Assembly (NCBI GenBank): GCA_009909085.1
Contig: JAAANX010000050.1
Coordinates: forward strand, 1 to 45,141
Origin: Cyanobacteria bacterium GSL.Bin1
GTDB taxonomy: Bacteria > Cyanobacteriota > Cyanobacteriia > Cyanobacteriales > Rubidibacteraceae
DNA: 45,141 nucleotides
Direction: 5' to 3'
The position numbers and the translations under genes are program-made. A model generated the notes under the pieces. It ran no database searches, was not told the origin of the DNA, and worked only from the letters and a program-made list of their open reading frames with translations. Shown piece by piece: positions 1-8,956 of this stretch; the first letter of the stretch is position 1; each line of letters starts with the position of its first letter.

Positions 1-76
1 TTTCATTGCTAGTTGTGGAGGAGTGACGGTATCTCAACTTAAGAACTATATTGAGAAGCAAGAAAGACCAGATTGA
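1..76 (+). CDS. tnpA: IS200/IS605-family Y1 transposase TnpA, C-terminal end only
   Basis: The frame starting at base 2 is open from the window edge to TGA at 74-76 and gives about 24 residues. It contains the stretch YFIASCGGV-like 'FIASCGGVTVSQLKNYIEKQ', which matches the C-terminal end of IS200-type Y1 (HUH) transposases, single-strand DNA transposases of the peel-and-paste type. The tyrosine in LKNYIEKQ sits where the catalytic Tyr of the family lies, on the last helix. The rest of the gene lies outside the window, so integrity cannot be judged. Confidence 0.75.
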   Translation, partial: FIASCGGVTVSQLKNYIEKQERPD

Positions 77-169
77 TTGTGCCTCTCCGCTTCGCTACGA
101 GTCACGGGCTATCCTTCCCGACGTTGATGCTTCGCATACAACGCGGGGCTGTCGCCCGAAGCTCATTTC
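77..169 (+). mobile_element. Structured 3' flank / right end of the IS200/IS605 element
   Basis: Between the tnpA stop and the rsmA stop the DNA is GC-rich and foldable. A hairpin with arms CGTTG-ATGC and GCAT-CAACG spans about 122-143, and CGGG/CCCG and GGGC/GCCC pairs lie beside it. IS200/IS605 elements carry such subterminal hairpins at their ends instead of inverted repeats, so this is read as the element end. The exact cleavage site was not identified. Confidence 0.45.
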
Positions 170-979
170 CTACTTCTGGGAAGGGATGAGTTGATCCACT
201 TCATTACATAGTCGCACCCAATCGGAAACACGAATCGCTTCCGCCCGTGCTAAAGGAGTAATTTCTAATTTTTCTAAAATCCTTTCTAACGTGTCTGGAG
301 AAATAAGACCCTTTAAATTATTCCGCAACATTTTCCGACGATTGGCAAACCCCAATTTGACCAGTTGTTCTAATCGTTTTGGTGAAGTCACCGGTAACGG
401 AAACGGGCGTGGGGTTAAGGCAATAATCGCGGAATCAACTTTTGGGGGTGGGGAAAAGGCTTTGGCAGGAACCAAAGCAATCAATTCACAATTAGCCAGA
501 TATTGCGTTCGTACTGATAGCGCCCCAAATGTTTTTGACCCCGATTGAGCACAAATCCGTTCCGCAATTTCTTTCTGCACTAAGAGAACAATTATTTCAT
601 AGCGTTGTTGGGGTTGGGTGATCGAGCCCAATAATTTTTCCAGAATCGGTCCTGTAATATTGTAAGGAATATTCGCCACTACTTTATTTGGAGTTTCTGA
701 AATAATTTGATTGAGATCGAGCTTTAGAAAATCTCCTTGTAAAAGCACTAAATTTTCAGTTTTACGGAACTTTTCCTTGAGATGTTTAATTAAAGCCTGA
801 TCCAGCTCGATCGCGATGACTGTTTTGGTTATTGCTAATAATTGGTCCGTTAGAACCCCGGTTCCAGGACCAATTTCTAAAACAATATCTTCATGTTTTA
901 AGTCAGCTGCTGTAATAATTTCTTTGAGTGCTTTTTCACTTTTGAGCCAATGCTGAGCCAATCGTTTTTGAGGTCGCAT
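170..979 (-). CDS. rsmA: 16S rRNA (adenine(1518)-N(6)/adenine(1519)-N(6))-dimethyltransferase RsmA (KsgA)
   Basis: A 269-residue protein of normal family length. It dimethylates two adjacent adenines in the terminal helix of 16S rRNA, using S-adenosylmethionine, during late 30S assembly. The N-terminal QKRLAQHWL stretch, the SAM-binding motif I VLEIGPGTGVLT (about residues 34-45) and the catalytic motif NIPYNITGPIL are all intact. The C-terminal part carries the helical domain typical of KsgA (RKMLRNNLKGL). ATG start. It is transcribed leftwards towards the IS end, with only 93 bases between its stop and the tnpA stop. No sign of disruption. Confidence 0.95.
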   Translation of the reverse strand: MRPQKRLAQHWLKSEKALKEIITAADLKHEDIVLEIGPGTGVLTDQLLAITKTVIAIELDQALIKHLKEKFRKTENLVLLQGDFLKLDLNQIISETPNKVVANIPYNITGPILEKLLGSITQPQQRYEIIVLLVQKEIAERICAQSGSKTFGALSVRTQYLANCELIALVPAKAFSPPPKVDSAIIALTPRPFPLPVTSPKRLEQLVKLGFANRRKMLRNNLKGLISPDTLERILEKLEITPLARAEAIRVSDWVRLCNEVDQLIPSQK

Positions 980-1083
980 TTCTAATCAATTATTTATTTT
1001 TATATCAAAGAGAAGATAAATGACATAATTTTTACTCACTTTTTCGCTTATTTCTGCTTGAATAATATCCTGATTATGACGAA

Positions 1084-1725
1084 TTAATTTTCTGATATTT
1101 GACTTATTTCCTGAGATTGATTTCCTTTTGGTCGTGAGCTTATTGTTGGAGAGGGTGCTTTCTCTTTCCCTTTGTCTTTGGGCTTCGGTTTGCCTTTCTT
1201 TTTCTTCATAGGTGGAAACACTTCTTGCGCTTCTACTAAAAGCAGTTCATTCCCTTTTCTTACTGCTTCGACTTCCCAAAATGCTCCTGGCATCGGATTC
1301 ACTAAGTGACCCTTAATTTCCACAAAAAAAGGGTTAAATTTACGAATCGCTTCTTTATTGGGACGGATACTAATGCCAAAATTGCCTTGATCTTCATTCC
1401 AGAATAGTAAATTCCCCCGAATACTAAACCGATCTTCTAAAATACTATCCGGTGCAATATTCGCTCCCTCTTCATTGCGATAGGTTCCTTTTAAAATAAA
1501 ATGGAGACAAGGATCCTCTTTGAAGGTTTTGAGCCAGCAGTTCCAAACCAGTTCTTCATTGGGGGGTTGCCACCATCTCCGAAACAATTCAGCGGGAAAC
1601 ATTCCATCTCGCGTCATTAAGACACCCTCAGCACTTGCTGTATCGCTAGGTAGATAAATCCCGCGCACAATGCCGGTGCTACGATATTGATTCTTAATCG
1701 CGGGATCTTGGATATAAATGGTCAT
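1084..1725 (-). CDS. Conserved hypothetical protein, cyanobacterial type
   Basis: 213 residues, ATG start at 1725. I do not recognise a named domain. The N-terminal 160 residues look like a folded beta-rich domain rich in aromatic residues (AELFRRWWQPP, NLLFWNEDQGNFGISIRP). The last 45 residues are a basic, low-complexity lysine/proline tail (KKKKGKPKPKDKGKEK) ending in a Ser/Gln-rich segment. No signal peptide or membrane helix is visible. It lies between egtB and rsmA on the same strand with a 33-base gap to egtB, so it could be cotranscribed. The basic tail might bind nucleic acid; that is a guess. Confidence 0.7.
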   Translation of the reverse strand: MTIYIQDPAIKNQYRSTGIVRGIYLPSDTASAEGVLMTRDGMFPAELFRRWWQPPNEELVWNCWLKTFKEDPCLHFILKGTYRNEEGANIAPDSILEDRFSIRGNLLFWNEDQGNFGISIRPNKEAIRKFNPFFVEIKGHLVNPMPGAFWEVEAVRKGNELLLVEAQEVFPPMKKKKGKPKPKDKGKEKAPSPTISSRPKGNQSQEISQISEN

Positions 1726-1758
1726 TGTCTCAGAAAGCTAACACTTAAATTTCTCAAG

Positions 1759-3009
1759 TTAATTTATAACAGTCTTCGCACAGCGAAAACCGACAAAAAT
1801 TTGACGGAGATGCGGATAATACCAGTTACGCCAACTACTGTTTAATGCCCAAGGGCGAGTGGCCCAACTGCCTCCCCGTAACACCCGATGCTGGTTGTCA
1901 AAATAAACTTCTGAATAACCGCGATAGGGATAGGCTTCAAAATTTGGATAGGGAGAGAACCAAGATGCCGTCCATTCCCAAACATTGCCCAGTAAGTCGT
2001 AACAGCCATAATGACTTTCTCCAGCCGGATAAGCGTTCACCGGTGTTGTTTGTCCAATGCGCGTATCATAGTTGCCGTGGGCAGAGTGAGGAAACTCTTC
2101 TCCCCAAGGATAAGTGGTCGATTTGCCAAGAGTGGGCTGCCAGCAGGCTGCTTTTTCCCATTCCGCTTCCGTTGGGAGACGTTTCCCCACAAAATTGGCA
2201 TAGGCTTCTGCTTCATACCAACTGACGCCATAAACGGGGTGATCGGCCCATTCTTTTCCTTCTGACCAGTATAAGGGCTTGGCAACCGGATTATTTTGTA
2301 ACCATTGCCATCCCGTAGAGGACCACCATTCCCGAGTTTGATATCCCCCAGCTTCCATAAATTGTCGATATTGTCCACAGGTAACCGGATAGAGATCGAG
2401 CCAATAATCGTCTAAATCAACCGGATGGGCAGGACGGGCATTATCTTGAGGGGTTGTATCGCTGCCCATGATAAACTCGCCGGCTGGAATTTTGACCATT
2501 TCAGCAACGACTTCTCCAGTGCTGTTAGAGGGAGCAATAGGATACAAAGGCAAACGTTGGCGCTGTTGCAGTTGTAAAATCAAACTGATGGTTTCGCTAT
2601 GTTGACATTCATGTTGAATCAGCCACCACCAAAGACGACTTTGTTCAGCAACGGGTGCAGTTTCTAAATAGTCTAAAACTGCAGCGCGAATATCGTGAAG
2701 ATAGTCGAGAATGAGGGAGATCGAGGGCAGATTTTGTCGGTCTTCTTTGGGGAGAACATCCGCAGCGAAAAGCTGGCGATATTGAGGGTAGAGAGGAGGA
2801 GTGCCTTTGAGGTGTTCTAAAATCCATAATCCTTCGGTGAAGGCAATGTGTCCTAGATGCCACCCCACTGGACTAAAGTCAGGATGAGCTTGGGTGCAAA
2901 ACCGATCAAAATCTAAGCTGTCAAAAAATTCAAGGCTGCGATCGCGCGTTTGTTCTAAGGCATCATAAATAGCACTGCGGTGTAACTTGATTGATGTGAA
3001 CTGTTCCAT
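1759..3009 (-). CDS. egtB: EgtB-type nonheme iron sulfoxide synthase (DinB_2 + FGE-sulfatase domains)
   Basis: About 416 residues. EgtB joins a thiol (gamma-Glu-Cys or Cys) to trimethyl-histidine with O2 and Fe(II), the central step of ergothioneine synthesis. The N-terminal DinB-like half has the iron ligands: GWHLGH near residue 50 and HX3HXE (HECQHSE) near 133-139. The C-terminal formylglycine-generating-enzyme-like half shows IPAGEFIMGSD, LGNVWEWTASW, LRGGSW and a final VGFRCAK. The first ATG is at 3009; a GTG four codons upstream (3021) is an alternative. The gene overlaps the 3' end of egtC, indicating translational coupling. EgtD is not in the window, so the exact thiol pathway is inferred; related SenA or OvoA-like roles are possible. 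Confidence 0.85.
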   Translation of the reverse strand: MEQFTSIKLHRSAIYDALEQTRDRSLEFFDSLDFDRFCTQAHPDFSPVGWHLGHIAFTEGLWILEHLKGTPPLYPQYRQLFAADVLPKEDRQNLPSISLILDYLHDIRAAVLDYLETAPVAEQSRLWWWLIQHECQHSETISLILQLQQRQRLPLYPIAPSNSTGEVVAEMVKIPAGEFIMGSDTTPQDNARPAHPVDLDDYWLDLYPVTCGQYRQFMEAGGYQTREWWSSTGWQWLQNNPVAKPLYWSEGKEWADHPVYGVSWYEAEAYANFVGKRLPTEAEWEKAACWQPTLGKSTTYPWGEEFPHSAHGNYDTRIGQTTPVNAYPAGESHYGCYDLLGNVWEWTASWFSPYPNFEAYPYRGYSEVYFDNQHRVLRGGSWATRPWALNSSWRNWYYPHLRQIFVGFRCAKTVIN

Positions 3010-3790
3010 CCTCTCCCACACAAATCATACTTTGTTCTGGACAACGTTTCCAGTTTCCCTCAAATAACGGTTCTGATGCAATGATAACCGCATCAGGATA
3101 GTTGGGATCCGCTTCTAGCCAGTAGAGGCTGGGTGCTGGCGAACGACTGGCAAAACGGCTAGCAACCAACTGCTGACCATCACTCACCACAATGTTGGCA
3201 CAAAAATAAATATTGCCTTGGGCTTGGGCAATATCACTGAGTTGATTCAAGGCTGTTTCTACCGCTTGTGCTAAAGAGAGTTTCGGTTGTGTGTACAGCT
3301 GATGCAGAATTAAACCAAAAATATGTTCGGAGTCGGTGGTGCCATGAATATGCAGATAAACCTCATCATGTAAATTGAGACGCAGAGGACGATAGAGGGT
3401 TTTCCGAAACTGATCGATATAGCCATTGTGAGTAAACAATAACGTGTGAGAGAGTGATAAGCCCTCACTGGTAAAAGGCTGACAGTTACTTAAATCAACG
3501 GCTAAGCCAGGCGTTGCACTGCGAACATAACCTAACCAACATCCCGCTTCCACATAGCGACTAATTTGCGGTAAGTTCAGATCGCTCCAAATCGGCATTG
3601 TCTGTTTATAAATGTAGGGCGATGTTGCCTGGTGAGGATGATACCAGCCAATCCCAAACCCATCTGCATTCATCAATGCCGACTCCATTTCTTTGGGTTG
3701 ATAAGCTTGAACAACTAGGGAGTGTTGAGGTTGACAAAGGAGTTGGTCTAGCTGTACGGGCGAACCGAGGTAACCGAGGAGACGGCACAT
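2963..3790 (-). CDS. egtC: Class II glutamine amidotransferase, EgtC-like
   Basis: 275 residues starting MCRLLGYLG, so Cys2 becomes the N-terminal nucleophile after Met removal, as in Ntn-type glutamine amidotransferases. Further family marks are DGFGIGWY (about 43-50), the LFTHNGYI loop and the GTTDSEHIF segment. EgtC hydrolyses the gamma-glutamyl amide of the EgtB sulfoxide product. Its overlap with egtB (about 47 bases) supports that role over a generic amidase. If the EgtB here uses cysteine directly, EgtC would act elsewhere, so the substrate is not certain. ATG start at 3790; first gene of the pair. Confidence 0.85.
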   Translation of the reverse strand: MCRLLGYLGSPVQLDQLLCQPQHSLVVQAYQPKEMESALMNADGFGIGWYHPHQATSPYIYKQTMPIWSDLNLPQISRYVEAGCWLGYVRSATPGLAVDLSNCQPFTSEGLSLSHTLLFTHNGYIDQFRKTLYRPLRLNLHDEVYLHIHGTTDSEHIFGLILHQLYTQPKLSLAQAVETALNQLSDIAQAQGNIYFCANIVVSDGQQLVASRFASRSPAPSLYWLEADPNYPDAVIIASEPLFEGNWKRCPEQSMICVGEDGTVHINQVTPQCYL

Positions 3791-3861
3791 AATGATTTCA
3801 GCAGTAATTACATTCAGATTGATTGCGTTTTAATTTTAACGTTCTCATTCATCAAAGCCGT

Positions 3862-4122
3862 TCACTCTTTAACCCGACGAATGGGTAAATTTGCAATCAG
3901 GGCTGTAATCCCTTCTCCACTTTCGAGATTAAACTCGGTACTGTCGATGTCAATTTCCACATACCGGGCGACCACTTCTAAAATTTCCTTGCGCATGGTT
4001 TCTAGAGTTTCTTCACTCAACCCGGAACGATCGTGAGCAATAATCAGTTTAAGGCGTTGTTTGGCTTCATCCCGACTACTGCGGGATGGGTTACGGTTAA
4101 ACAGTCGTTCTAAAAGTTCCAT
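3862..4122 (-). CDS. minE: Cell division topological specificity factor MinE
   Basis: 86 residues, the usual MinE size. MinE stimulates MinD ATPase and drives MinCD off the membrane so that the Z-ring forms at mid-cell. The N-terminal membrane-touching segment [10 protein letters not shown] and the anti-MinCD helix [14 protein letters not shown] are clear. The C-terminal dimer domain follows (YVEIDIDS). It is the third gene of minC-minD-minE, all on the minus strand, with a 105-base gap after minD. Confidence 0.95.
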   Translation of the reverse strand: MELLERLFNRNPSRSSRDEAKQRLKLIIAHDRSGLSEETLETMRKEILEVVARYVEIDIDSTEFNLESGEGITALIANLPIRRVKE

Positions 4123-4227
4123 TATCCTATGTGGCTATTTCTTCATTTGTGATCAAAAAGTTATGGGTGACCCGACTCTCCCGCTCTATTCATTATGGTA
4201 CTGGGTAACTGACGACAAGTCATTGTT

Positions 4228-5031
4228 TTAGAGCGGTTCCGTAAACCAACGACGGATCCGCTTGAGTAACGTTTCTTGCGTGTCCATCAAGTTCAGAAAA
4301 CTGACTTCATCTCCTTTGATCCGGCGGGCAATATTATTAAAGGTTTGTCCGGGAATTGACAGTTTTTCTTCTAAGACTAGGGGTTCTCCGCGATTACTGG
4401 AGACAATAATCCGTTCATCGTCTGGAACAATGCCAATTAAAGGAACCGAAAGAATATCTAAAATATCTTCAACACTCATCATATTATTCATTTGAATCAT
4501 TTCTGGTTTCACCCGATTCACAATCAGTTTGGTGTTACTAATACTGTTGGCTTCGAGTAACCCAATAACTCGATCTGCATCACGTACAGCTGCTACTTCT
4601 GGCGTTGTGACAATGATGGCTTCTGTTGCGGGCGCGATCGCGTTTTGAAAGCCCATTTCAATGCCAGCAGGACAATCAATAACTACATAATCGTAATCCG
4701 GGGCGAGACGAGACACTAACTCTTTCATTTGTTCCCGGTTGATTGCCTCTTTGCCGCGACTTTGTGCCGCAGGAAGCAGGACCAGTCCAGATTGACGTTT
4801 ATCTTTAACTAACGCTTGTTCGAGACGACACTCGCCACTGAGGACATCGATTGCGGTGTAAACCACTCGACTTTCTAACCCTAACAATAAATCTAAATTA
4901 CGCAACCCAAAGTCAGCATCAACGAGCGCTACTTTATTGCCTAATTTCGCCAAAGCTGAGCCAATATTGGCAGTGGTTGTGGTTTTACCAACGCCACCTT
5001 TTCCAGAGGTAATGACTATAATTCGACTCAT
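4228..5031 (-). CDS. minD: Septum site-determining ATPase MinD
   Basis: 267 residues. MinD is a dimerising, membrane-binding ATPase that recruits MinC and is released by MinE. The deviant Walker A SGKGGVGKTTTTANIG (Lys11 and Lys16), the LVDADFGLRNLDLLLG switch segment and the VVIDCPAG Walker B region are intact. The C-terminus LLKRIRRWFTEPL is the amphipathic membrane-targeting helix. ATG start at 5031. It lies between minC (94 bases upstream) and minE. Confidence 0.96.
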   Translation of the reverse strand: MSRIIVITSGKGGVGKTTTTANIGSALAKLGNKVALVDADFGLRNLDLLLGLESRVVYTAIDVLSGECRLEQALVKDKRQSGLVLLPAAQSRGKEAINREQMKELVSRLAPDYDYVVIDCPAGIEMGFQNAIAPATEAIIVTTPEVAAVRDADRVIGLLEANSISNTKLIVNRVKPEMIQMNNMMSVEDILDILSVPLIGIVPDDERIIVSSNRGEPLVLEEKLSIPGQTFNNIARRIKGDEVSFLNLMDTQETLLKRIRRWFTEPL

Positions 5032-5125
5032 AATTATATTGAATAAGACCGACTAATTTTCAAGTTTCATGGTGTAAGTCAGGAGGAAACGGATACCATT
5101 AGCAGAAATCGCTTTCGGTTTCCCA

Positions 5126-5902
5126 TTAAGCCGCTCGATCCTCCCAAAATTGTTTTTCGCTATCAAAGCGGCGAGTTTTTGCAAAATCGAGTCCCCGCGT
5201 AATCCGAATGCCTTCCGCTGCAATATATGCAATTTCAGGTTGCTGTTGCTGGGGAAGTGGATTAGGGGCACGCGCCACAACATCGGCAATCCGCAGCTGA
5301 GTCGGTTGCAGTTGTAAGGCAAAAATTCGACAGGTGCGATCCCCTTTCACCCCTGCATGGGCTAGCCCTCGCAGTCTCCCCCAGATTATAATATCTCCTT
5401 GGGCAAGGACAGCTCCACCGGGATTGACGTCTCCACAGAGAATAATTGTTCCATCATGGCGTATCTCCATCCCCGAACGAACGGTGGTTTTTAAGTAAAG
5501 GGGTTCACCATGCTTGATTGGGGTCCCATTGCGAGAGGGGTTCAGCGATGAAACCGGAGGAGGTTGGATGACAGAGTACCCCGCTGTTGCTGCGGCAACA
5601 GCCGTTTGCCGACGCGTGGTTTCCACAGAGAAGAGATATAAATCCACTTGTTTGAGCGCACGCGCGATGGCGTTTAATTGTGATCCATCCAAAAGCCGAT
5701 CGCGCGCTTGCATAGCGACCAACGTTTGCGGTTCCCAAAACTTTTCACTCGCATTGAGGCGATGATTTAACTGTTGCCACAACTCAGCCCAGTCATTAGT
5801 CCCATCCAGGACAGGGGCAGGCGGGAGATAGAGCACCACTTGGGTTTCGTCTCGTTGCAAACGCACCGGAGATTCTTCGCTCGTGTGACTATTCTGGTTC
5901 AT
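5126..5902 (-). CDS. minC: Septum site-determining protein MinC
   Basis: 258 residues. MinC inhibits FtsZ polymerisation and is positioned by MinD. The N-terminal domain is divergent, as is common in cyanobacteria. The C-terminal beta-helix domain is typical: SGMEIRHDGTIILCGDVNPG, AQGDIIIWGRLRGLAHAG and ALQLQPTQLRIAD. The last 30 residues form a short extension (TRGLDFAKTRRFDSEKQFWE). First gene of the min cluster; ATG start at 5902. Confidence 0.93.
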   Translation of the reverse strand: MNQNSHTSEESPVRLQRDETQVVLYLPPAPVLDGTNDWAELWQQLNHRLNASEKFWEPQTLVAMQARDRLLDGSQLNAIARALKQVDLYLFSVETTRRQTAVAAATAGYSVIQPPPVSSLNPSRNGTPIKHGEPLYLKTTVRSGMEIRHDGTIILCGDVNPGGAVLAQGDIIIWGRLRGLAHAGVKGDRTCRIFALQLQPTQLRIADVVARAPNPLPQQQQPEIAYIAAEGIRITRGLDFAKTRRFDSEKQFWEDRAA

Positions 5903-6099
5903 AACAGAGGCGTACTAAAACTTCTTCAATGAATCAATCAGCGCGGAAATCAACGCTATCCTACCACTATTTATCAGTTACTCGTTACCACTGATCAGTT
6001 ACCAAGAGAAGGGAACTGGGTGACAAGGCAATTCAATCGTGTGTCTCTATTTTTCTATTGTCCAACAAGTGGTCGCAAAAAATATTAACCGATTTTGGC

Positions 6100-8745
6100 T
6101 TAACTTTTGACTCCGGGACGGACTAAGATAACAGTTCCGGAAAACCGATTGGCAATCATCGCTGGCAGATTATGCTCGAAACTAGCATCTAAAGCCAGAG
6201 AACGAGAGGCCCGTTGTAAGGTAGTCAATAAAACAATGACATCACATTCCTTTTCCGTTGCTAATTGCAACACCTGATTTTCAGTGGCTGGAGGCGGTAA
6301 CCGAATTCCTTCCACTGGGGCGTGGAGTTGTTTGCTAAATTCTTGCACAGTGGCTTCGAGAGGGTTTTGTTTCGGGGTTAATTTTTGACGATTCCCATTG
6401 CTATTGATGGTACACAAAATATATTCCGGGGCAGCACAAAAAGCACTTAACTGGGGTAAGAGGTCAGTCAGGTGTTTGAGGTTCGTTTCTCCTAAGTTGA
6501 GGGGAACGAGCCACCGTTGGGTAACCGACTTCTCCTTAGGGACTGTTTTTCGACTCCCTTTCACAAAAACCACATCACAGGCTGCAGTTCGGATCATTTT
6601 GCCGGTGATATCCCCAAATAAACGTCCCGTAAAAATGTTTTTTGTTCCTTTCCAACCCATAATCAACAGAGAAATCTTCCGTTCTTGGATGACTTCTAAA
6701 ATAGCTTCACTGCGCTGATGGGTGGTTCTGAGTTGTGTATGAACCGGTAAGTTGTACTGTGCAGCAACGGCTTCTGCTTGTTGCAATAATTGGCGACCGA
6801 GGGTGGGATTGACCCAAGCCTGATCAGGAGCTAAGTTGCGAGGAACTTTCATCAGATGTAATAATTCGAGTTCCGCTTGCCGATATTGCGCGATCGCGCT
6901 GGCAAACTCGGTTAAACCAACAACGGTTTCGGGATTCGTCACCGGCAACAAAATTCGTCCTTTCCCCACTGCGGGGGAGCGTGTTTGATAAATAATATAC
7001 GACGGTTCCCCAATGACTCGTTGGGCAGCGGGTTGATCAAAACGATTCGCCTCGTGCAAGGCTTCCACTTCCGCCCGAATAATATCACTGCGCGTAATAA
7101 TGCCCACCAGTCGTTCTTGCTTGGTCACGGGTAAATGAGAGAGATGGTAACGATTGAGCAGATAAAGGACTTCTTGTAAGGGTGCCGAAGGACTAACACT
7201 AACGGGTCGCTGGGACATCATGTCTCGGAGGAGCAAGGGTTGGGAGCGTCCCATAAATTTCCCTAAGTCAGTTTGCGTAATCATCCCCACTAACTTCCCT
7301 TGTTCTACCACCGGAAATCCGCGATGGGGAGAACGGGAAAAGGCTTGACAAGTTTCATCTAAATTTAAATCGGTAGAAAGGGTTTCCACCGGATATTGCA
7401 TCACTTGTTCGGCACTCACCCGCCCCAGCAGCGGATCCACTTGCATTTCTTCTCGCAGGTTGATCCCTTTTGCGGCTAATAACTCTTGATAAAGAGAGCC
7501 AGAGGAGAGACTTTCTGCCACCAAATAAGCCGTAGCACAGCTAATCATTAAGGGGAGGACTAACTCAAAGTTGGCAGTCAGTTCAAAAATAATGATAATG
7601 GCAGTGACGGGGACTCGCACGACAGCAGTAAACATTGCTCCCATACCGGCTAAGGCATAAGTGTTGGCACTCCCGGCACCTACCATTGCCACTTCGGCAA
7701 CGCCAATCAGGTAGCCTAATGCCGAACCAATGACAAGGGCGGGGGAAAATAATCCGCCGGGTGCCCCGGAGCCATAAGCAATCAGGGTGAGAAAAAAATA
7801 GGCAATGAGCGCGATCGCGGTCATTTGCCAACCGCCTTCCCCGGTAATTAAAAAATCCCGTAACCCGGCATTATCCCGGAAAAATGGGGGAAATGCTGCG
7901 ATAATCGAGCCTGAAATTAATCCGGCCACCGCAATTCGTAAGGGCAGCGGCCAAGATAAACTCTGATAGAAGCCGAGACTGAATAGAATCCCCCGATTAA
8001 ACAATACCCCCACTAATCCAGCCGTAATTCCCAACAATAAAAAAAACGGAATTTCCTGAGACGCAAAGGTTACTTCCCATTCTCTTGCCGAAACGAGCCC
8101 AGAGAGATTGACATCGGATGATCCCAGTAAGCGAGAAACAACCGCTCCTGTAAAAGAGGCCAGAATGGCCGTTTCTAGGGTAAACCCAGAAATATCTCGC
8201 ATCAACTCTTCCACGACAAACACAATGCCCGCGATCGGCGTATTAAACCCAGCTGCTAACCCAGCTGCTGCCCCTGCCGCAATTAACTGCCGGCGGTGTT
8301 GCGGAGAAGTCGGTAGCCAAACACTGAGTTGTGCCGCTAACGTCGCTCCAATATGAACCGTGGGTCCCCGTCTGCCGAGGGTAAACCCAGCCCCTAAAAT
8401 AAAAATCGTTCCTAACATTTTCACGATCGCGGAGCGTAGCGAAAGCGACATCGGTAATTGCGCTAAAACGGCTTTGACTTGCGGGATGCCACCGCCAGCT
8501 GCATCAGGTGCCAACCATTGCAAACAAACGCCAGTTAACCCGCCAAACAAAAAACTAGCAAGAGGAAGCACGAGCCAACCGTGTTCATTGGCCGCTGCCA
8601 CACGATAATTCCCGAGCCAGCTAATCCCCTGTTTGAGAGTGAGTGCTGCTAGTGCTGAAATGACTCCAATCAGACACGCTTCCAAGAGAGCATAGCGCTG
8701 ATCAACGGGTCGTAAACGGAGAAATTTTAACCAAGAAGAAAACAT
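6100..8745 (-). CDS. ClC-type chloride channel/transporter with CBS pair and universal-stress domains
   Basis: 881 residues, far longer than a bare ClC (about 450). Order: ClC membrane domain about 1-430 with about a dozen hydrophobic segments, then two CBS domains about 435-560, then two UspA-like domains about 590-880 (RILLPVTNPETVVGLTEFA; LLIMGWKGTKN). ClC selectivity motifs are GGGIPQV, GRRGPTVHIGA and GGLFSPAL. In the second motif the usual gating glutamate of G(K/R)EGP is Arg126 (codon at 8368-8370). The inner proton-pathway glutamate region FVVEELMRDI is present. Loss of the gating Glu is known to uncouple proton exchange in ClC antiporters, so a channel-like role is inferred. The CBS and Usp parts suggest nucleotide sensing. 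Stands alone, divergent from the kinase gene. Confidence 0.92.
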   Translation of the reverse strand: MFSSWLKFLRLRPVDQRYALLEACLIGVISALAALTLKQGISWLGNYRVAAANEHGWLVLPLASFLFGGLTGVCLQWLAPDAAGGGIPQVKAVLAQLPMSLSLRSAIVKMLGTIFILGAGFTLGRRGPTVHIGATLAAQLSVWLPTSPQHRRQLIAAGAAAGLAAGFNTPIAGIVFVVEELMRDISGFTLETAILASFTGAVVSRLLGSSDVNLSGLVSAREWEVTFASQEIPFFLLLGITAGLVGVLFNRGILFSLGFYQSLSWPLPLRIAVAGLISGSIIAAFPPFFRDNAGLRDFLITGEGGWQMTAIALIAYFFLTLIAYGSGAPGGLFSPALVIGSALGYLIGVAEVAMVGAGSANTYALAGMGAMFTAVVRVPVTAIIIIFELTANFELVLPLMISCATAYLVAESLSSGSLYQELLAAKGINLREEMQVDPLLGRVSAEQVMQYPVETLSTDLNLDETCQAFSRSPHRGFPVVEQGKLVGMITQTDLGKFMGRSQPLLLRDMMSQRPVSVSPSAPLQEVLYLLNRYHLSHLPVTKQERLVGIITRSDIIRAEVEALHEANRFDQPAAQRVIGEPSYIIYQTRSPAVGKGRILLPVTNPETVVGLTEFASAIAQYRQAELELLHLMKVPRNLAPDQAWVNPTLGRQLLQQAEAVAAQYNLPVHTQLRTTHQRSEAILEVIQERKISLLIMGWKGTKNIFTGRLFGDITGKMIRTAACDVVFVKGSRKTVPKEKSVTQRWLVPLNLGETNLKHLTDLLPQLSAFCAAPEYILCTINSNGNRQKLTPKQNPLEATVQEFSKQLHAPVEGIRLPPPATENQVLQLATEKECDVIVLLTTLQRASRSLALDASFEHNLPAMIANRFSGTVILVRPGVKS

Positions 8746-8956
8746 TAATCATTAATATTTAAGAGTTAATAATTATAACTAGTAATTGACAGATTATTTG
8801 GTATAAAAAATAAACAAAGTTTCTTGTATTGACCGATATTATGCCTGGACTATCGTGGGGTTAACTTATTTAATTAGCATTAATTTTTATTTAATTTAAG
8901 TAAATCTTCGGTTTTATTGCACTTAAAATTTGATTATGATTAAGCCATAAAAAAAC

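Noticed and set aside
2037-2378. Minus-strand frame of 113 codons inside egtB
   Set aside because: Alternative frame of a well supported gene with intact FGE motifs; a shadow.
5053-5322. Minus-strand reading frame of 89 codons over the minC 3' end
   Set aside because: Lies in another frame of minC, which has clear family motifs; no motif or ribosome site of its own.
8786-8807. Promoter with TTGACA and TATAAA upstream of the kinase gene
   Set aside because: The two boxes are only about 10 bases apart, too close for a sigma-70 promoter.
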